DNA of 64,000 nt. It comes from Cylindrodendrum hubeiense. Lineage: Eukaryota > Ascomycota > Sordariomycetes > Hypocreales > Nectriaceae. The first letter of the stretch is position 1, and each line of letters begins with the position of its first letter. Below the pieces are notes generated by a model. The model had not been told where the DNA came from. It made no database searches and saw only the letters and a program-made list of their open reading frames with translations. A program made the position numbers and the translations under genes. Positions 1 through 10,651 of this stretch are shown piece by piece. The stretch covers positions 267,386 through 331,385 of the forward strand of contig JAANBB010000016.1 in NCBI GenBank assembly GCA_014621425.1. Reading direction: 5' to 3'.

Positions 1-3000
1 GACAAAGAATATGAGAACTTGACATCCTTCAAGTGATAAGATGAGTAGCCATTCTCAGGTTCCCTATCTCGGTTATTCTCTGTTTCACTGATTGTTGGGC
101 GAAGCTCAGATAGCCAGAAGTAGTAATTTGCGGCCTCGTTCGCGTTCGTGAAACCTACAAATTCACAGTTAGATCAACTTTAATCGTAGACAAATAAAGT
201 TCTTGTACTTACTGCTTGAAAAGCTGAACATGATGCCAGCACTCTGGCTAGAGAAGTAAACTCCCATAAATGAGACCATGAACTGATAAAACGTGATCTC
301 GCCATCGCTGACAAGCTTTGAGCCCCACCTGCTCAGGCTGTTAGCTACAACGTCTAGCTAGGCGAACTAATAATCCAAGTTAGGTTGGCTATGCAGAAAG
401 TGCTTACCAAAATCCAAGCGCGAGCACAAAATGCTCCATGCATTGAGTTAGTGAAAACCAAATCATCATATGAAACAGAAAAGGAGTACAATGGCGGATG
501 GCGTTGTCAAGTTCGTCTGTGTACCGTTTGACCACGCGATCCTCAATGGCCAAGGACAAGACAGTTCGTAAAGCCAAAATATTTTCCGATGCTATGGAAG
601 CGCTCTGTGAAAAGGCTTCGTTCATGTAGCCGTCCATCTTAGTTTCAAGTCGAATTCTCGCCCAGCCAGCAAGAAGCAGAGGTGGGACGCCAACCAAGAC
701 GCCAACAACACCGACTTTCCACGAAATAATCAAGGATAGGATACTGCAGGCCAGTACACTGATAGCAGATACTAAGATAAAAGATATGTTAATTCCCATT
801 AGTTCCAAGATGGCCTGCGGATGTGACTCGAGACGGCTGATCAACGCCCCTACGGTATTCTCGGGGCGATCAAAAAAGCGGAGGTCCTGTTGGAGTAACG
901 ACTCCAACATGTTCCTACGCAGTGTTGTGCTCAAAGTCTTAATAAGAGTGTAGAAGTTAGTAACGACGGTGGTTTTGTAGAAAATCACGATATCACTTAC
1001 CTGCGCGATGACATTGGTCGCCCATCCCATGGCGAAGTAGATGGCAAGGCAACCGATAGCCAAGACAAAAAACATCAAGGCAATGAAGTTTGCTTTCGAA
1101 GACACGTTGTCGACACCCAAGATTCCCACAATATTTCCTAGAAGCAATGTTTGCCCGGGGTAGACGGCACCTGTGTGCATCGTTTTATCAGCCCTTCATC
1201 CTTCTGATTTTCAAGTCAATACGGAACAATAAACGTACCTCCGCCAACACAAGCACAGATTGACAAGATATACCAAGGGGTCAACTGTGGAGTTAATGAA
1301 GCCAGTCTCAGAATGTTAAATATGACCCCGGACTTCTTGTGCGCCTGATAATCTTCTCGATCTTTCAGCAACGCGAGGTGTTCAGACTCAGCTGTACGTA
1401 ACTTGTCCAAACCGTGTTTGCGTTCAATTGTATTCTCAGTTACCAAATCGTCTTCATCAGAGGGACTTGAGCCTTGGCTAGTTTTGGTTTCAGCTGGAGA
1501 CAGGTCTTGAGCCTTGACCAATTTGGAATAAATCCCGCCCCTTGCAACGAGTTCATCATGGCCTCCTTGTTCAGAAATATTGCCATTCGATATCACCACA
1601 ATATTGTCGGCATTGCGAATAGTTGCAAGTTTGTGAGCTATGACGATGGTTGTCCGCTGTTGTGATACACGATCGAGGGCTTGCTGCACTACTCCCTCGG
1701 CGTGCGGGTCCAGAGCACTAGTGGCCTCGTCAAGAAGGAGGATCTTTGGGTTCGAGATGATACTTCGGGCAATCGCGATTCTCTGCCTTTGACCGCCAGA
1801 TAAAAGGCCTCCGCGCTCACCGATGCGCGTGTGGTAACTGTCAGGAAGGTTGATTATGAAGTCGTTGGCAAATGCAAGCTTGGCCGCCTCTTGGACCTTT
1901 TTCATCTGTTCCTCGTGAGGCGCATGCTCCCATTTTGTTGCAACGAGACCATTGGCAATATTTTCAAAGACGCTTCCGTTGAAAAGAACAGGTTCCTGAA
2001 TAGTGTCAGTTAACATTTCTCACCAGATCAGGACCGCGGATGGGTTTCCATGTTAGGAAATCTTCTGATGCCATACCTGTTGAACGAGGCGGATATTTGT
2101 ACGGAGCCACATCAGGTTCAACGTTTTGATCTCTCTACCATCCAGTTTGATGGTTCCAGACTTGGGGCTGTACCATCGCTCCAGCATGCCAACTACGGTG
2201 CTCTTCCCCGAGCCACTTGGACCCTTCGTCGGTATCAGTATTGAAACCGTATAAGAAAGCATGTAGGAGAAACATACCACAATAGCCGTGACTTTGCCCG
2301 CTGGTACCCACAAAGTGAAGTCGTTCAATACAGTGACATCAGGACGTGTAGGGTAGCTGAAATTTACACACTCAATGTCGATAACTCCCGTAATGCTTTC
2401 TGGCTTATATCCTGAATCATCGAATGCGCTGGTTTCGGATTCTCTATCGATTAACTTAAAGAGCTCAAGAGCAGCAGTGGCTGCGCGACCGAACACAACT
2501 GCGTGGGGAGCTATGGACATAATAGTCGTGGCGGCGATGATGACTGAGAATAATACACTTAACGATTTATTAGCTGGTATGGCAAAAGTCAGGGAAAGGA
2601 GGCGAAGCCAATAGAATCAAAGGTATCAAGATGAATGAGAGGGAAGCAGCCCTTACGTGAAAACAGTACCTAGATTCGAGATCTGGCCATGTCCCATCAT
2701 AGAAAAGCCTTGCCAGAACGCAAGACCCATTCCGCTATATATAACGAAATACTGCCCACCAAACATTACGCCGTATAGCTTGTTTTTCTTCATCCCACGA
2801 TTATATGCAGTTTGTAAGAAAGAATCATATGTTGAAACAATTCTTGGAGGCAAGTTAAAGGCATGAATAGTGCGCACATTACCGAGAATGTTCTCTGCAT
2901 AGCTCGCAGCCTGTGCGTAGACCTTGAACAGGTCCGCGTTGACGAAGGCATCGAAAATGGCGACGCCACCGACAACGATGAGGATGGTAGGGACAATACA

Positions 3001-3797
3001 AAGGAGGATAAGAGTCAGTTTCCACTGCGTGATGAATGCGATGACGAAGGCCGCCACGAATGTCGAAATCGCTTGGATGAACAAGCCGAGCTTTTCCGAA
3101 ATCCCCGATTGGATGAGCCTTCCGTTGGAGGTCGCCTGCATGGAGATTGAACCTGACATGCCTTGATCATAGTAACCGATCTCTTGATCGAACGCCGCAT
3201 AGAGATAGGTTTGTTGAATGTTACGGACTAAACGATAGGCATTGTAGGTGAAAAGTGAGGAATAAACATAGGTGCAAATAAGTCGAACGACACCAATGTA
3301 TACGAATTTAAGCCTGCGTATAATTTTAGTGATCCACATAAAGTGCTGGTATTTCAGTTGAATAATTGGGTTTACGTACGCTGTTGTGCTGACAGCCTTC
3401 ATGAACCCTTTTCCAGACGAGTCTGAACCCGAAGCATCGGCTAGGAGGCTGATGAATTGTCCCATGACGACATTCACCATTGCCAACCCTATACCGGACG
3501 CAGTAGCTGCAAGAATTGCGATTGCCTGAAGAAGATAGATGCTTGAGGTGCCAAACGTAAAGACCCTCTGTGGTTGATGACAATAGTTAGCGGTCTCTTG
3601 TAGGTGCCAGTATACCTCTTGGGCCGCTGTCGAACTATTTCGAATGGAGACGAGCATACAAGAAAAGATTGGAACGCTGAAGGTTCTTGCGCCTGTGAAG
3701 TATCTGGAATGCTACCATCCTGTGTTGTATTCAAATCGCCATGTTTCTCAATGGAGCCTGATGAGATCTCCATTTTATCCGGTTGTGATGTTGGCAA
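1..3797 (-). CDS. ABCB-type full-size multidrug/peptide exporter, 3' end cut by window edge
   Basis: This is an ATP-driven membrane exporter of the MDR (ABCB) type, read right to left. Exon 1 (3660-3797) encodes a polar cytoplasmic tail and joins at 3567 to the first transmembrane domain (about 2653-3567). The first ATPase domain follows: Walker [10 protein letters not shown] near 2205-2230, then signature LSGGQRQR and Walker [13 protein letters not shown] within 1216-2016, and a switch histidine (IVIAHKL). The second membrane domain begins near 1330 and continues to about 200. The start of the second ATPase domain is just visible at 1-150, so most of it lies outside the window. Introns of about 55-95 bp interrupt the gene. 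The start at 3797 is the first in-frame Met; another lies 24 bp downstream. It is divergent from the Zn2Cys6 regulator at 4274. Substrate cannot be told from sequence. Confidence 0.9.
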
Positions 3798-3987
3798 GAG
3801 AGAAAGAAACGGGGGAAGTTTGTTGGAAATGGAAATTCCGATGTGCGCGTGAGTCTAAGGATTGAAAACCAAAGTCAAGAGAATGCGATGTATATTTTTT
3901 GCAGCCCTCCAATTTATGTACATTTCTTCTGGCCGTCAAAAGCGCACTCGCTTTTGCGCTGCCTTCGGGTTTCTAAAAAGCGGACGG

Positions 3988-4045
3988 CAAGACTCCGTCC
4001 CCGCGCAACTGCAGTCGAAAAGAATGCGCGGAGAGCGGAGTCTTG
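3988..4045. promoter_or_regulatory. Nested inverted repeat between divergent exporter and regulator
   Basis: The outer arms CAAGACTCCG (3988-3997) and CGGAGTCTTG (4036-4045) are perfect reverse complements. The inner arms CCGCGCA (4001-4007) and TGCGCGG (4025-4031) are also perfect, with a 17-nt loop. The outer arms carry CCG/CGG triplets, the usual half-site of Zn2Cys6 dimers. The element sits in the 476-bp gap between the two divergent start codons. A regulatory role is inferred. Confidence 0.5.
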
Positions 4046-4273
4046 GCACTCCGTAAGTCCGTCACAGGCACGTGACAGTAAGGAACCACTAACAATCACG
4101 GTGCCTCACCACTAATAACTCATCATGCAAAGCATTTAGTCTTCTTCCATCAGCCCCGAGGCTGCGGCTTTTTGCCCTCAACTTTAAACCTTGGCTTCAG
4201 GATTGTCTCTCATCCCATTTGCGTCCACTTCACCCCCCCCCCCCCCCTCCCCGATAGCTCTGCCAGCCTCAAA

Positions 4274-7024
4274 ATGATGCCCTTTACTCCCGCCGATAGT
4301 GACAGAAGTCACGCTGACCAAGTGGCAATGCAAGAAAGCTACAGCTCCGTACCAGAAGACGATTCAATTTCGCGAGAGGAGGACGGAGAAGATCATGGGG
4401 CATACGGGACAGAGAAGTTGGCTGTAGGTTCTCTCGGTTTGGGCATCAACCAGCTCCCAGTTGTGACAGCTGTAGGAGTGCTGGGTGCTAACATTTCTAC
4501 AGTGTGATCGTTGCCGCAGAAGGAAGGTTCGAATGGTTGCCACACTGGATGAATGGCCCACAGGCCATAGCTCCAGAGTCTCGAAATGCACTGAATGCTG
4601 ATGCCATTCGACAGATCAGGTGCGACCGCCTTCATACGTGCGCTCATTGTATCAAGGCAAAATCACAATGTTCCTACAGCTTGGGCCAAAAGTTAAAGGA
4701 AAAGCGGCAGCGTGTCTTGATTTCAAGTGTATAGTACGTCTTCGGAGTGTATTTCAGCCCATCAACCGTATGGTGAAGTGAAACTCTCGCCGAATCATTG
4801 CTGACATCTGACTTCGGTAGCGAGTCCAGGATGGAGCACATCTCAAGAAAAATTGATGACCTCAGCGAGATGATGGCCCGGCTTACCTATGCGCACCTCA
4901 ATGGCGGTAACTTCAACTTATCAACCAGCTCACGCCCACCGCTACATCATCAATCCTCACCTGCTCCAATCGCGACCGCGAGTACTGACATTGAAGGGGG
5001 CAATGAGAAGTGCCATCGATCCGTAACAGAGCAGGAAGTCATCGAAACCTCTGTATTTGATCAAACTGTCTCCGCTACAAAGTTCTTCCAAGCTGCTGTG
5101 GCGAACGATCCGCATTCGCATGCTGCATCTGAGATGACATCGGCGCTGGATGTCTTGCGAGATGTTATAGAGGCTCAAAGGCAGTATAACGATACCCACG
5201 ACCGCTCAAATCCATTCCTAAAGACGCTTCCACCAGGGTCAAGCATCAGGGATCTTCCGATGCCTCCCGTATCAACGGTCATGGCTTGTTTAAGAATGGC
5301 TCAAGGTCCGCGATTCAAGTCTTTTCATATTTTTTCCTTGAACCCATCATAGCTGACTCATCATAAGAGCATCCGCGAGTCAAGATCTTCTTTCTCCTCG
5401 ACTTCAGCTCCATAGGCGATTTCAACGGTTACGTTATCAAAGCTTACTCACCAGGGCCAATAACAGATGCGGAGTTGATCATTGTGCATTCGGGCCTTTA
5501 CTGGTTGCTCTCAGAGTGTTCTGATCTCGTGGCAGACGATGCGATCAAGCGTGACTATACCGCACAAGCAGTCGTCTGCAGGGACAGTCTTGAGACTGTG
5601 CTATCCAACATTTCTTTTCATGTGCCTATGACTATATGCAATGTGCAAGCCATGTACAAGGCAGTGAGTCCACTTCGGCCATAATTCACATAGTTTATGT
5701 CCAACCTCTAACCAAAATCGCCAAACCGTTAGGCCATTTACTGTCTCCAAAGAAACAAACCCGTTGCATCATGGGCATTTATATCAAAGGCCTCACTTCT
5801 GGGCCAGGCACTAGGCATTCATAGCAACATTTCACTAGCTTCTGAAACACTTGTGGAAAGACAAAATAAGATTGGGCTATTCTGGGCGCTTTACTGTCTT
5901 GAGAAGGCGGTGGCGCTTCGACTGGGCAGACCCTCGACTATCCTAGATCACAATGTCACCATACCCAGACCAGCTCTTGAGCGTCAAGCGAACCTGCCGT
6001 GGTACTTCAGATTACCTCACTATATTGAAGTTTCTGGTCTGTTCGGTAAAGTATTTGACGACATATATAGCCCCTTCGCACTTATACAACCAACATCAGT
6101 TCGGACATCTCGCGCAAAGGCTCTTTCTGCCGAGGTGCATCGAATATTTGCGACAAGAGCAGACTTCTTTGTACGCTCACCTTCTCAATGCCCTTCTTCT
6201 ACCAGTCCATGGGTGCTTGATAGCCGCCAGCCCTGGAGTAAGCTGACACGTTTCAGAAACACCTTCGGCCAACCATCGGCCAACAAGTCGAACCTGAGCT
6301 ACTAAGTCTGTTCAAACACCTTGACAGAGTTTATACCTACTCCTTATTAACCTCCATTTACAAAGGCATGCCATCAGAGAACTCGTCAAGCTCATCACCA
6401 TGTCTTGAATGCATCTCCGCTGCTGCATCTGCGCTCCAAGAGCACGCAACATGCATTTCTTTGCTGGCAGACAAGGCATTGCATTATCATCTTGTGGACC
6501 TGTGGGTCAATGCTTCCCTCTTATTTTCGCCATTTATACCCTTTAACATCATCTTCTGCAATATTGTCGAGACGTCCGAGTTATTCCGCCTCGACCACCT
6601 TCGGCAGCTAGTCGATGCACTCGCATCAATCGCTCAAATCCCACGCTACTCTTCTTCTTGTACAAAACAGCTTGGCATTTTCAGAGCTATGTACGATGTT
6701 GCCTCAAAGTACGTGGATATCAGGTCCAAAACTTGGGAGGATGCTACTGTTGATAACGATATTGTGGGGTTGGAGATTGAGGCGTTTCTGAGCAGCAACA
6801 TTATTGGACTGACTCCACATCCTTCTTCATCGCCAATGTTTACAGCGTCCGCTCCTGCAGCAGTTGGATACGCCCAGCAGTTGACAACAGCAGAAGGTAA
6901 CCAACAACAGCAAATGTGCCGGATGCTGGATGACTCTAGTATGGAACTAGACCTGTCCGGAGCTCAATTAGGGGATTGGTTTCATCAAAATCATCAAATG
7001 ATGAGACTTTTGGAAGATGGTTGA
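4274..7024 (+). CDS. Zn2Cys6 fungal-specific transcription factor
   Basis: Nuclear DNA-binding regulator. The zinc cluster has the full C-x2-C-x6-C-x5-C-x2-C-x6-C spacing. It is assembled over introns 4424-4502 and 4527-4614 and starts CDRCRRRKIRCD. A linker and weak coiled coil follow from about 4830. The fungal-specific regulatory domain spans about 5370-6170 and 6257-6700, and a Gln-rich tail ends at 7024. Further introns are 5306-5367, 5664-5732 and 6171-6256, all consistent in phase. The joint between the zinc exon and 4830 is less certain; a 4692-4820 intron fits. Start 4274 (ATGATG in a CAAA context) is preferred over an upstream in-frame Met near 4172 because it follows a 16-C run. 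The divergent exporter at 3797 is its most likely target, by context only. Confidence 0.85.
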
Positions 7025-7391
7025 AAGAATCGAAAAGTATTTTAGAAAGTCTTTGATATGTTTTCAAAAATTCAGATTATTAAAATAAATAAAGGATTAT
7101 TCGCGCGCTGCCTGTACTAACACTTGACATCTGTACCTGCATATGAGTAATTCTATCACTCTCGAGGTCACTCCATCTTGAATCCTGACTATGAGTCACC
7201 GTGACGCCACAGAGTTCTCCATGCACTGCCTCCCCCATAATACAGTAGCTCTCCGCACTGCCGTGGGTAAATAACAGGGTTCATGCTGGTACAAGGATCA
7301 GGGCAATGAGCAACCAACAGCCAGAAAAATCACCCGACTAATTACCGCTCCAGCCGTGAGCTATTAAAGGCTGCCAGGGCCCCTCTTCAAG
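7025..7391. other. Intergenic, no gene seen
   Basis: This holds the 3' region of the regulator, with a short AT-rich stretch near 7040-7100, and the presumed promoter of the next gene. I see no conserved element. Confidence 0.5.
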
Positions 7392-8231
7392 TTGCCAGTG
7401 GCATCATTGAACTTCACTCAGCCCTCCAGCAAGTTAGCTTGTCTCAGCCTCTGCACACCTCCCATCTACACCGATTTTCAAATGAGGAACAGGACTAGAT
7501 GGATGATATCTACCTGGACTAGGTTCAAAGTCCCGGCTGAGCTCCCGGTTGATGAATCTATTTTCGCCCCGTTTGCGTCGGTCGACGCAATCTACCATCG
7601 AGCTCTTTACGGCCGTCTTCATGAGTCTCGGGGTGAATGCCTTCTCTTTGTAGCCTGGGAATCGCTGAATGACTACGAAACATTCACAAAGACGGATTTG
7701 CACCAGCAGCTGATGACCAACTTGAAATCAGCAACATCAGACGCCGCAGACCCCAAGACGCAGATTATTGATTTCGGCCAAGTTGCGTTCTGGGAGTGTT
7801 TTGGGCGCGATGTTGAGATTTTTACCGTCTATTTCCCGTCGTCAATCTCACCTCAAGATCAAGAGGCTGTTAAAAAGATCCGACCCCTCGTCGACACGAT
7901 GACGCCCCTCGAGCCGGCAGGCTTCCAGGCTCAAGCTTATAAACGCCGTCCAGTGTGTGGATGGGCAAAGGACTCGGAGACATTAAACGGACAGAGTGTA
8001 CTCGCGTCCATGTGGTGCCACTTATGGAAGGATAAGGCGAACGAGAACAAGTTCAAACGACTGAGAGGAGAGGAGATTGGACGATTCAAGGGCTACAAGG
8101 TCCGCTGGCTTTGGAAGTTTTTGAACAGGATCTCAAAGATGGGAGGAGAGGAAATTGGACGATTCAAGGGCCCCAAGGTCTACTGGCTTTGGAAGCTTTT
8201 GAGCAGGACCTCAAAGAAATGGGGGCTATAG
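7392..8231 (+). CDS. Small barrel-like (ABM-type) protein, probably frameshifted near its C-terminus
   Basis: The open frame gives 279 residues with no signal peptide or membrane segment. Two segments have the hydrophobic-Trp-Glu pattern of dimeric alpha/beta-barrel (ABM/EthD-like) proteins: residues ~75-110 (LLFVAWES) and ~150-220. This family call is weak. An in-frame Met at residue 31 is an alternative start. The last 50 residues in this frame (repeated WLWK) look unnatural. The other frame, open from about 8042 to 8320, reads as a sensible ending (LEAFEQDLKEMGA then EWVGYHIDFKNVPG) and keeps that sense through both copies of the 78-bp repeat. I found no GT-AG intron of usual length that joins the frames, so a frameshift between about 8036 and 8110 is inferred. 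Function unknown. Confidence 0.55.
   Translation: MPVASLNFTQPSSKLACLSLCTPPIYTDFQMRNRTRWMISTWTRFKVPAELPVDESIFAPFASVDAIYHRALYGRLHESRGECLLFVAWESLNDYETFTKTDLHQQLMTNLKSATSDAADPKTQIIDFGQVAFWECFGRDVEIFTVYFPSSISPQDQEAVKKIRPLVDTMTPLEPAGFQAQAYKRRPVCGWAKDSETLNGQSVLASMWCHLWKDKANENKFKRLRGEEIGRFKGYKVRWLWKFLNRISKMGGEEIGRFKGPKVYWLWKLLSRTSKKWGL
8065..8220 (+). repeat. 78-bp tandem duplication, two copies
   Basis: Copy 1 is 8065-8142 and copy 2 is 8143-8220. They match at most positions, e.g. ATTGGACGATTCAAGGG at 8076 and 8154. The unit is a multiple of three, so it adds 26 codons without changing frame. It lies inside the 3' part of the preceding gene. Confidence 0.85.
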
Positions 8232-8343
8232 AATGGGTGGGATATCATATTGATTTTAAGAACGTGCCAGGCAGCCTGAAAAACATGACAGACTATATCC
8301 CGGACTATCTTTCATATTGAGGCAGGGAAGAGTAGTACTTGAA

Positions 8344-9690
8344 TTAAGCTGATTTTGACTTTGACTGTCCGCTCCAAAAGACGTAGTCAGCATGCTGCTC
8401 CCCGAGATATGTTGCCAAAGCAAAAAGAGTGTATGACTCTGGATTAAGGATGTTCTGATCCCATGTAATTTCTTCGCCTGTCGTGAACGAAGGCTCCTGA
8501 CCCACTATTTGAGCAAAGTCGTCTAAAATGCATCATTAGTAGGTACTCGTCGTTCCATGCGTCATTTTTCGTCTTTGAACTCACAAGCAAAGTCGACCGA
8601 GGAACCTGTAATCAAGTGTATGATCTCGTGGTAAAGGGTGATGGACACGCTGCGACGGACCGAAACAAGTTGGTTTTCCTCGGTGATAGGATCAATCTTG
8701 GGGTCAGACAAAAGCTGCGGCCGACCCAAGCCGTCATTACCAAAACAGAGCGTAACCGACCACGGGGCCGTTTGGAACATAGTAGAGGCCAGGTTTGCTC
8801 CAGATTCGCAAGGGTTTCCGTCCGTATCGGCGGGCAGAAAGATATATTGCTTCATGTCCTCGACCCACCATGGGACTGCCAACTTGTCAACGTCCATCTC
8901 CGAAAAGACTCTATAGTGCACAGGTGGCACACAGAGCTTGAGGTGCGTGGTACGTACAAAATGGTGGTCGCTCCTCGAGGTTGATGGCTTGGCCATGTAG
9001 CCTTGTCCAGTAATACACAGTATAATAGCCGAGGAATATTTCCCATAGCTTTGTACCGTGGTTGTAATTTTCTTGACTATTTTCCTGGATCTCACGGTCG
9101 GCCCTGACTTCGGCTGTCCATTCTACTTCTGTTACGAAACAGGTCAGAGTGATGAGTCTTAGAAGAAAAATAATTTGACTAAGCATGAAAGACTAACCTT
9201 CTGCCCAGCCGCCACCACAGTATAGCCAAGGCTTTCCTTTGTCCAGGGTCATTTCGCCTTGCATAAAAGCCTTGGCGCGTTTTAAGTTCGCTGTGACTAG
9301 AATTAGAACTTCAATGCCGATTTATTCGCTCTGGGATGCATAATTACCAAGAACCTGCCGTGAATGAGAACCTGGCTCGTCGTCTGGCGGAGGTATTCTG
9401 AAGTAGGTGGCGAGATATTCCATATCCACCTGAATGGAGTTGTCAAAACCATCTTTGACCGCATTGCTTGCCACGGCTATTGGAACTGAAGCAATTGCCA
9501 GTGAGTCTTTGAACCAGGCCTCTACTTGAGGCATGTAGTCGTTACAAGATCCGCCGCCAGCGCTCGTCTTTACAGTAAAAATATCTGTGATTTTGACGGC
9601 TTGCACGAGTGGGCTGAGCAAGTTCAATGCAGCGGCGAACTGTGCCACGCGGGCAAGGAATTGGAAAGAAGAGATGTTTGACATCATCAT
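8344..9690 (-). CDS. Secreted HExxH zinc metallopeptidase, aspzincin-like
   Basis: Predicted extracellular zinc protease. Exon 1 (9348-9690) starts with a hydrophobic signal segment followed by a VKTSAGGGSC stretch that I associate with fungal secreted HExxH proteins. Later exons give a Trp/Cys segment (LYCGGGWAE, near 9205-9230), a middle domain, and the catalytic motif HEIIH near 8620-8635 (histidines as zinc ligands, Glu as general base). The last exon, from about 8523, ends with NPESYTLFALATYL, the NxxSYxxFA pattern seen after the active site in deuterolysin-like peptidases. The classical GTxDxxYG third-ligand motif of M35 is not obvious, so subfamily is uncertain. Introns fall near 9282-9347, 9128-9197, 8915-8965 and 8524-8571. 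Stop TAA is at 8344-8346. Confidence 0.8.
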
Positions 9691-9798
9691 GGAGGGTAAG
9701 AGAGCATTGAGGACCTCGTCTCGGGTGAAACTATCAGATGAAAAGAGAACTGAATGTCAAGACAGCATTGGAAAATCCTGCGCTCCCTGAGAGGTGGT

Positions 9799-10119
9799 CT
9801 ATCTTCCCTGACCCCCTGCTGTGTTAAGTAGATTATCCGACAGCTCAGCTGATTGCTCAGACCCCAAGAATAAATGGCGGCTGTGGTCTGGATCTACGAT
9901 CTGACCACTGAAAACTTTGACGAGGACCAAAGTCAGGCCAGTTTGTTGGTCGTGAACAACAAGCCCATTATTTTCTGCCGATATCTTCGCCCCCAATGGT
10001 CTGGTGATTAACGTCACTAGATGCAATCCCGTTTCATAATAGATTAAAAATATTCTCTGCTCATGATCGGACGGTGCATGGATAATACAGGTTATTAGGT
10101 CGGTAGGTAACTCACGCAT
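9799..10119 (-). CDS. Possible small ORF, hypothetical
   Basis: An uninterrupted 106-residue frame upstream of the metallopeptidase on the same strand. I recognise no domain, signal peptide or membrane segment. The composition is not clearly repetitive. It could be a chance ORF or an exon fragment. Confidence 0.15.
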   Translation of the reverse strand: MRELPTDLITCIIHAPSDHEQRIFLIYYETGLHLVTLITRPLGAKISAENNGLVVHDQQTGLTLVLVKVFSGQIVDPDHSRHLFLGSEQSAELSDNLLNTAGGQGR

Positions 10120-10651
10120 TCATACGAATAATGACCACTTTGTCAATGCCACAACCAACACCACTTCCAGGAGGATGTTGGTACACCTTTGCTCTGAGCG
10201 ATTAATTAGCCCTCAGGATTCATGATGTTGGTTGGACGCACAAATATGGCCATTCGGCCAAACCTCAGATGATCAACTTCCTTTAAGCTAAATCATCAGT
10301 CAACTGTCTGTTGGTCGGGGTGTCATCTGCCATCGAGTTATACGAACGCGCTGTTTCAAACTGAGTAGATATCAGCATGCATGCATACAACCCATCCTTC
10401 CTATGATATCTCAGTCTCTGCCAGTGGCCTCGTAATTCATGACCTTTTGTGGGCTGTGAGCTCAGTCTCGGATGCTTTGTTGGTTAGCCACATGCGGGAG
10501 TTTGATCGACTTCCACTATCAGAGCCACTTACTGAAGACTGTTTACATATACTGGTACAGTTTTGCTCACTCAATTGATCTGTAGCTCAAATCCGGGCCG
10601 GCCAAGTCACTCGAAACACTCTCTTCTTGGTACTGAACTGAGACAGTCAAA

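Noticed and set aside
4233..4250. Run of 16 C upstream of the regulator
   Set aside because: A simple homopolymer and a possible sequencing-length artefact; it is not treated as a regulatory element.
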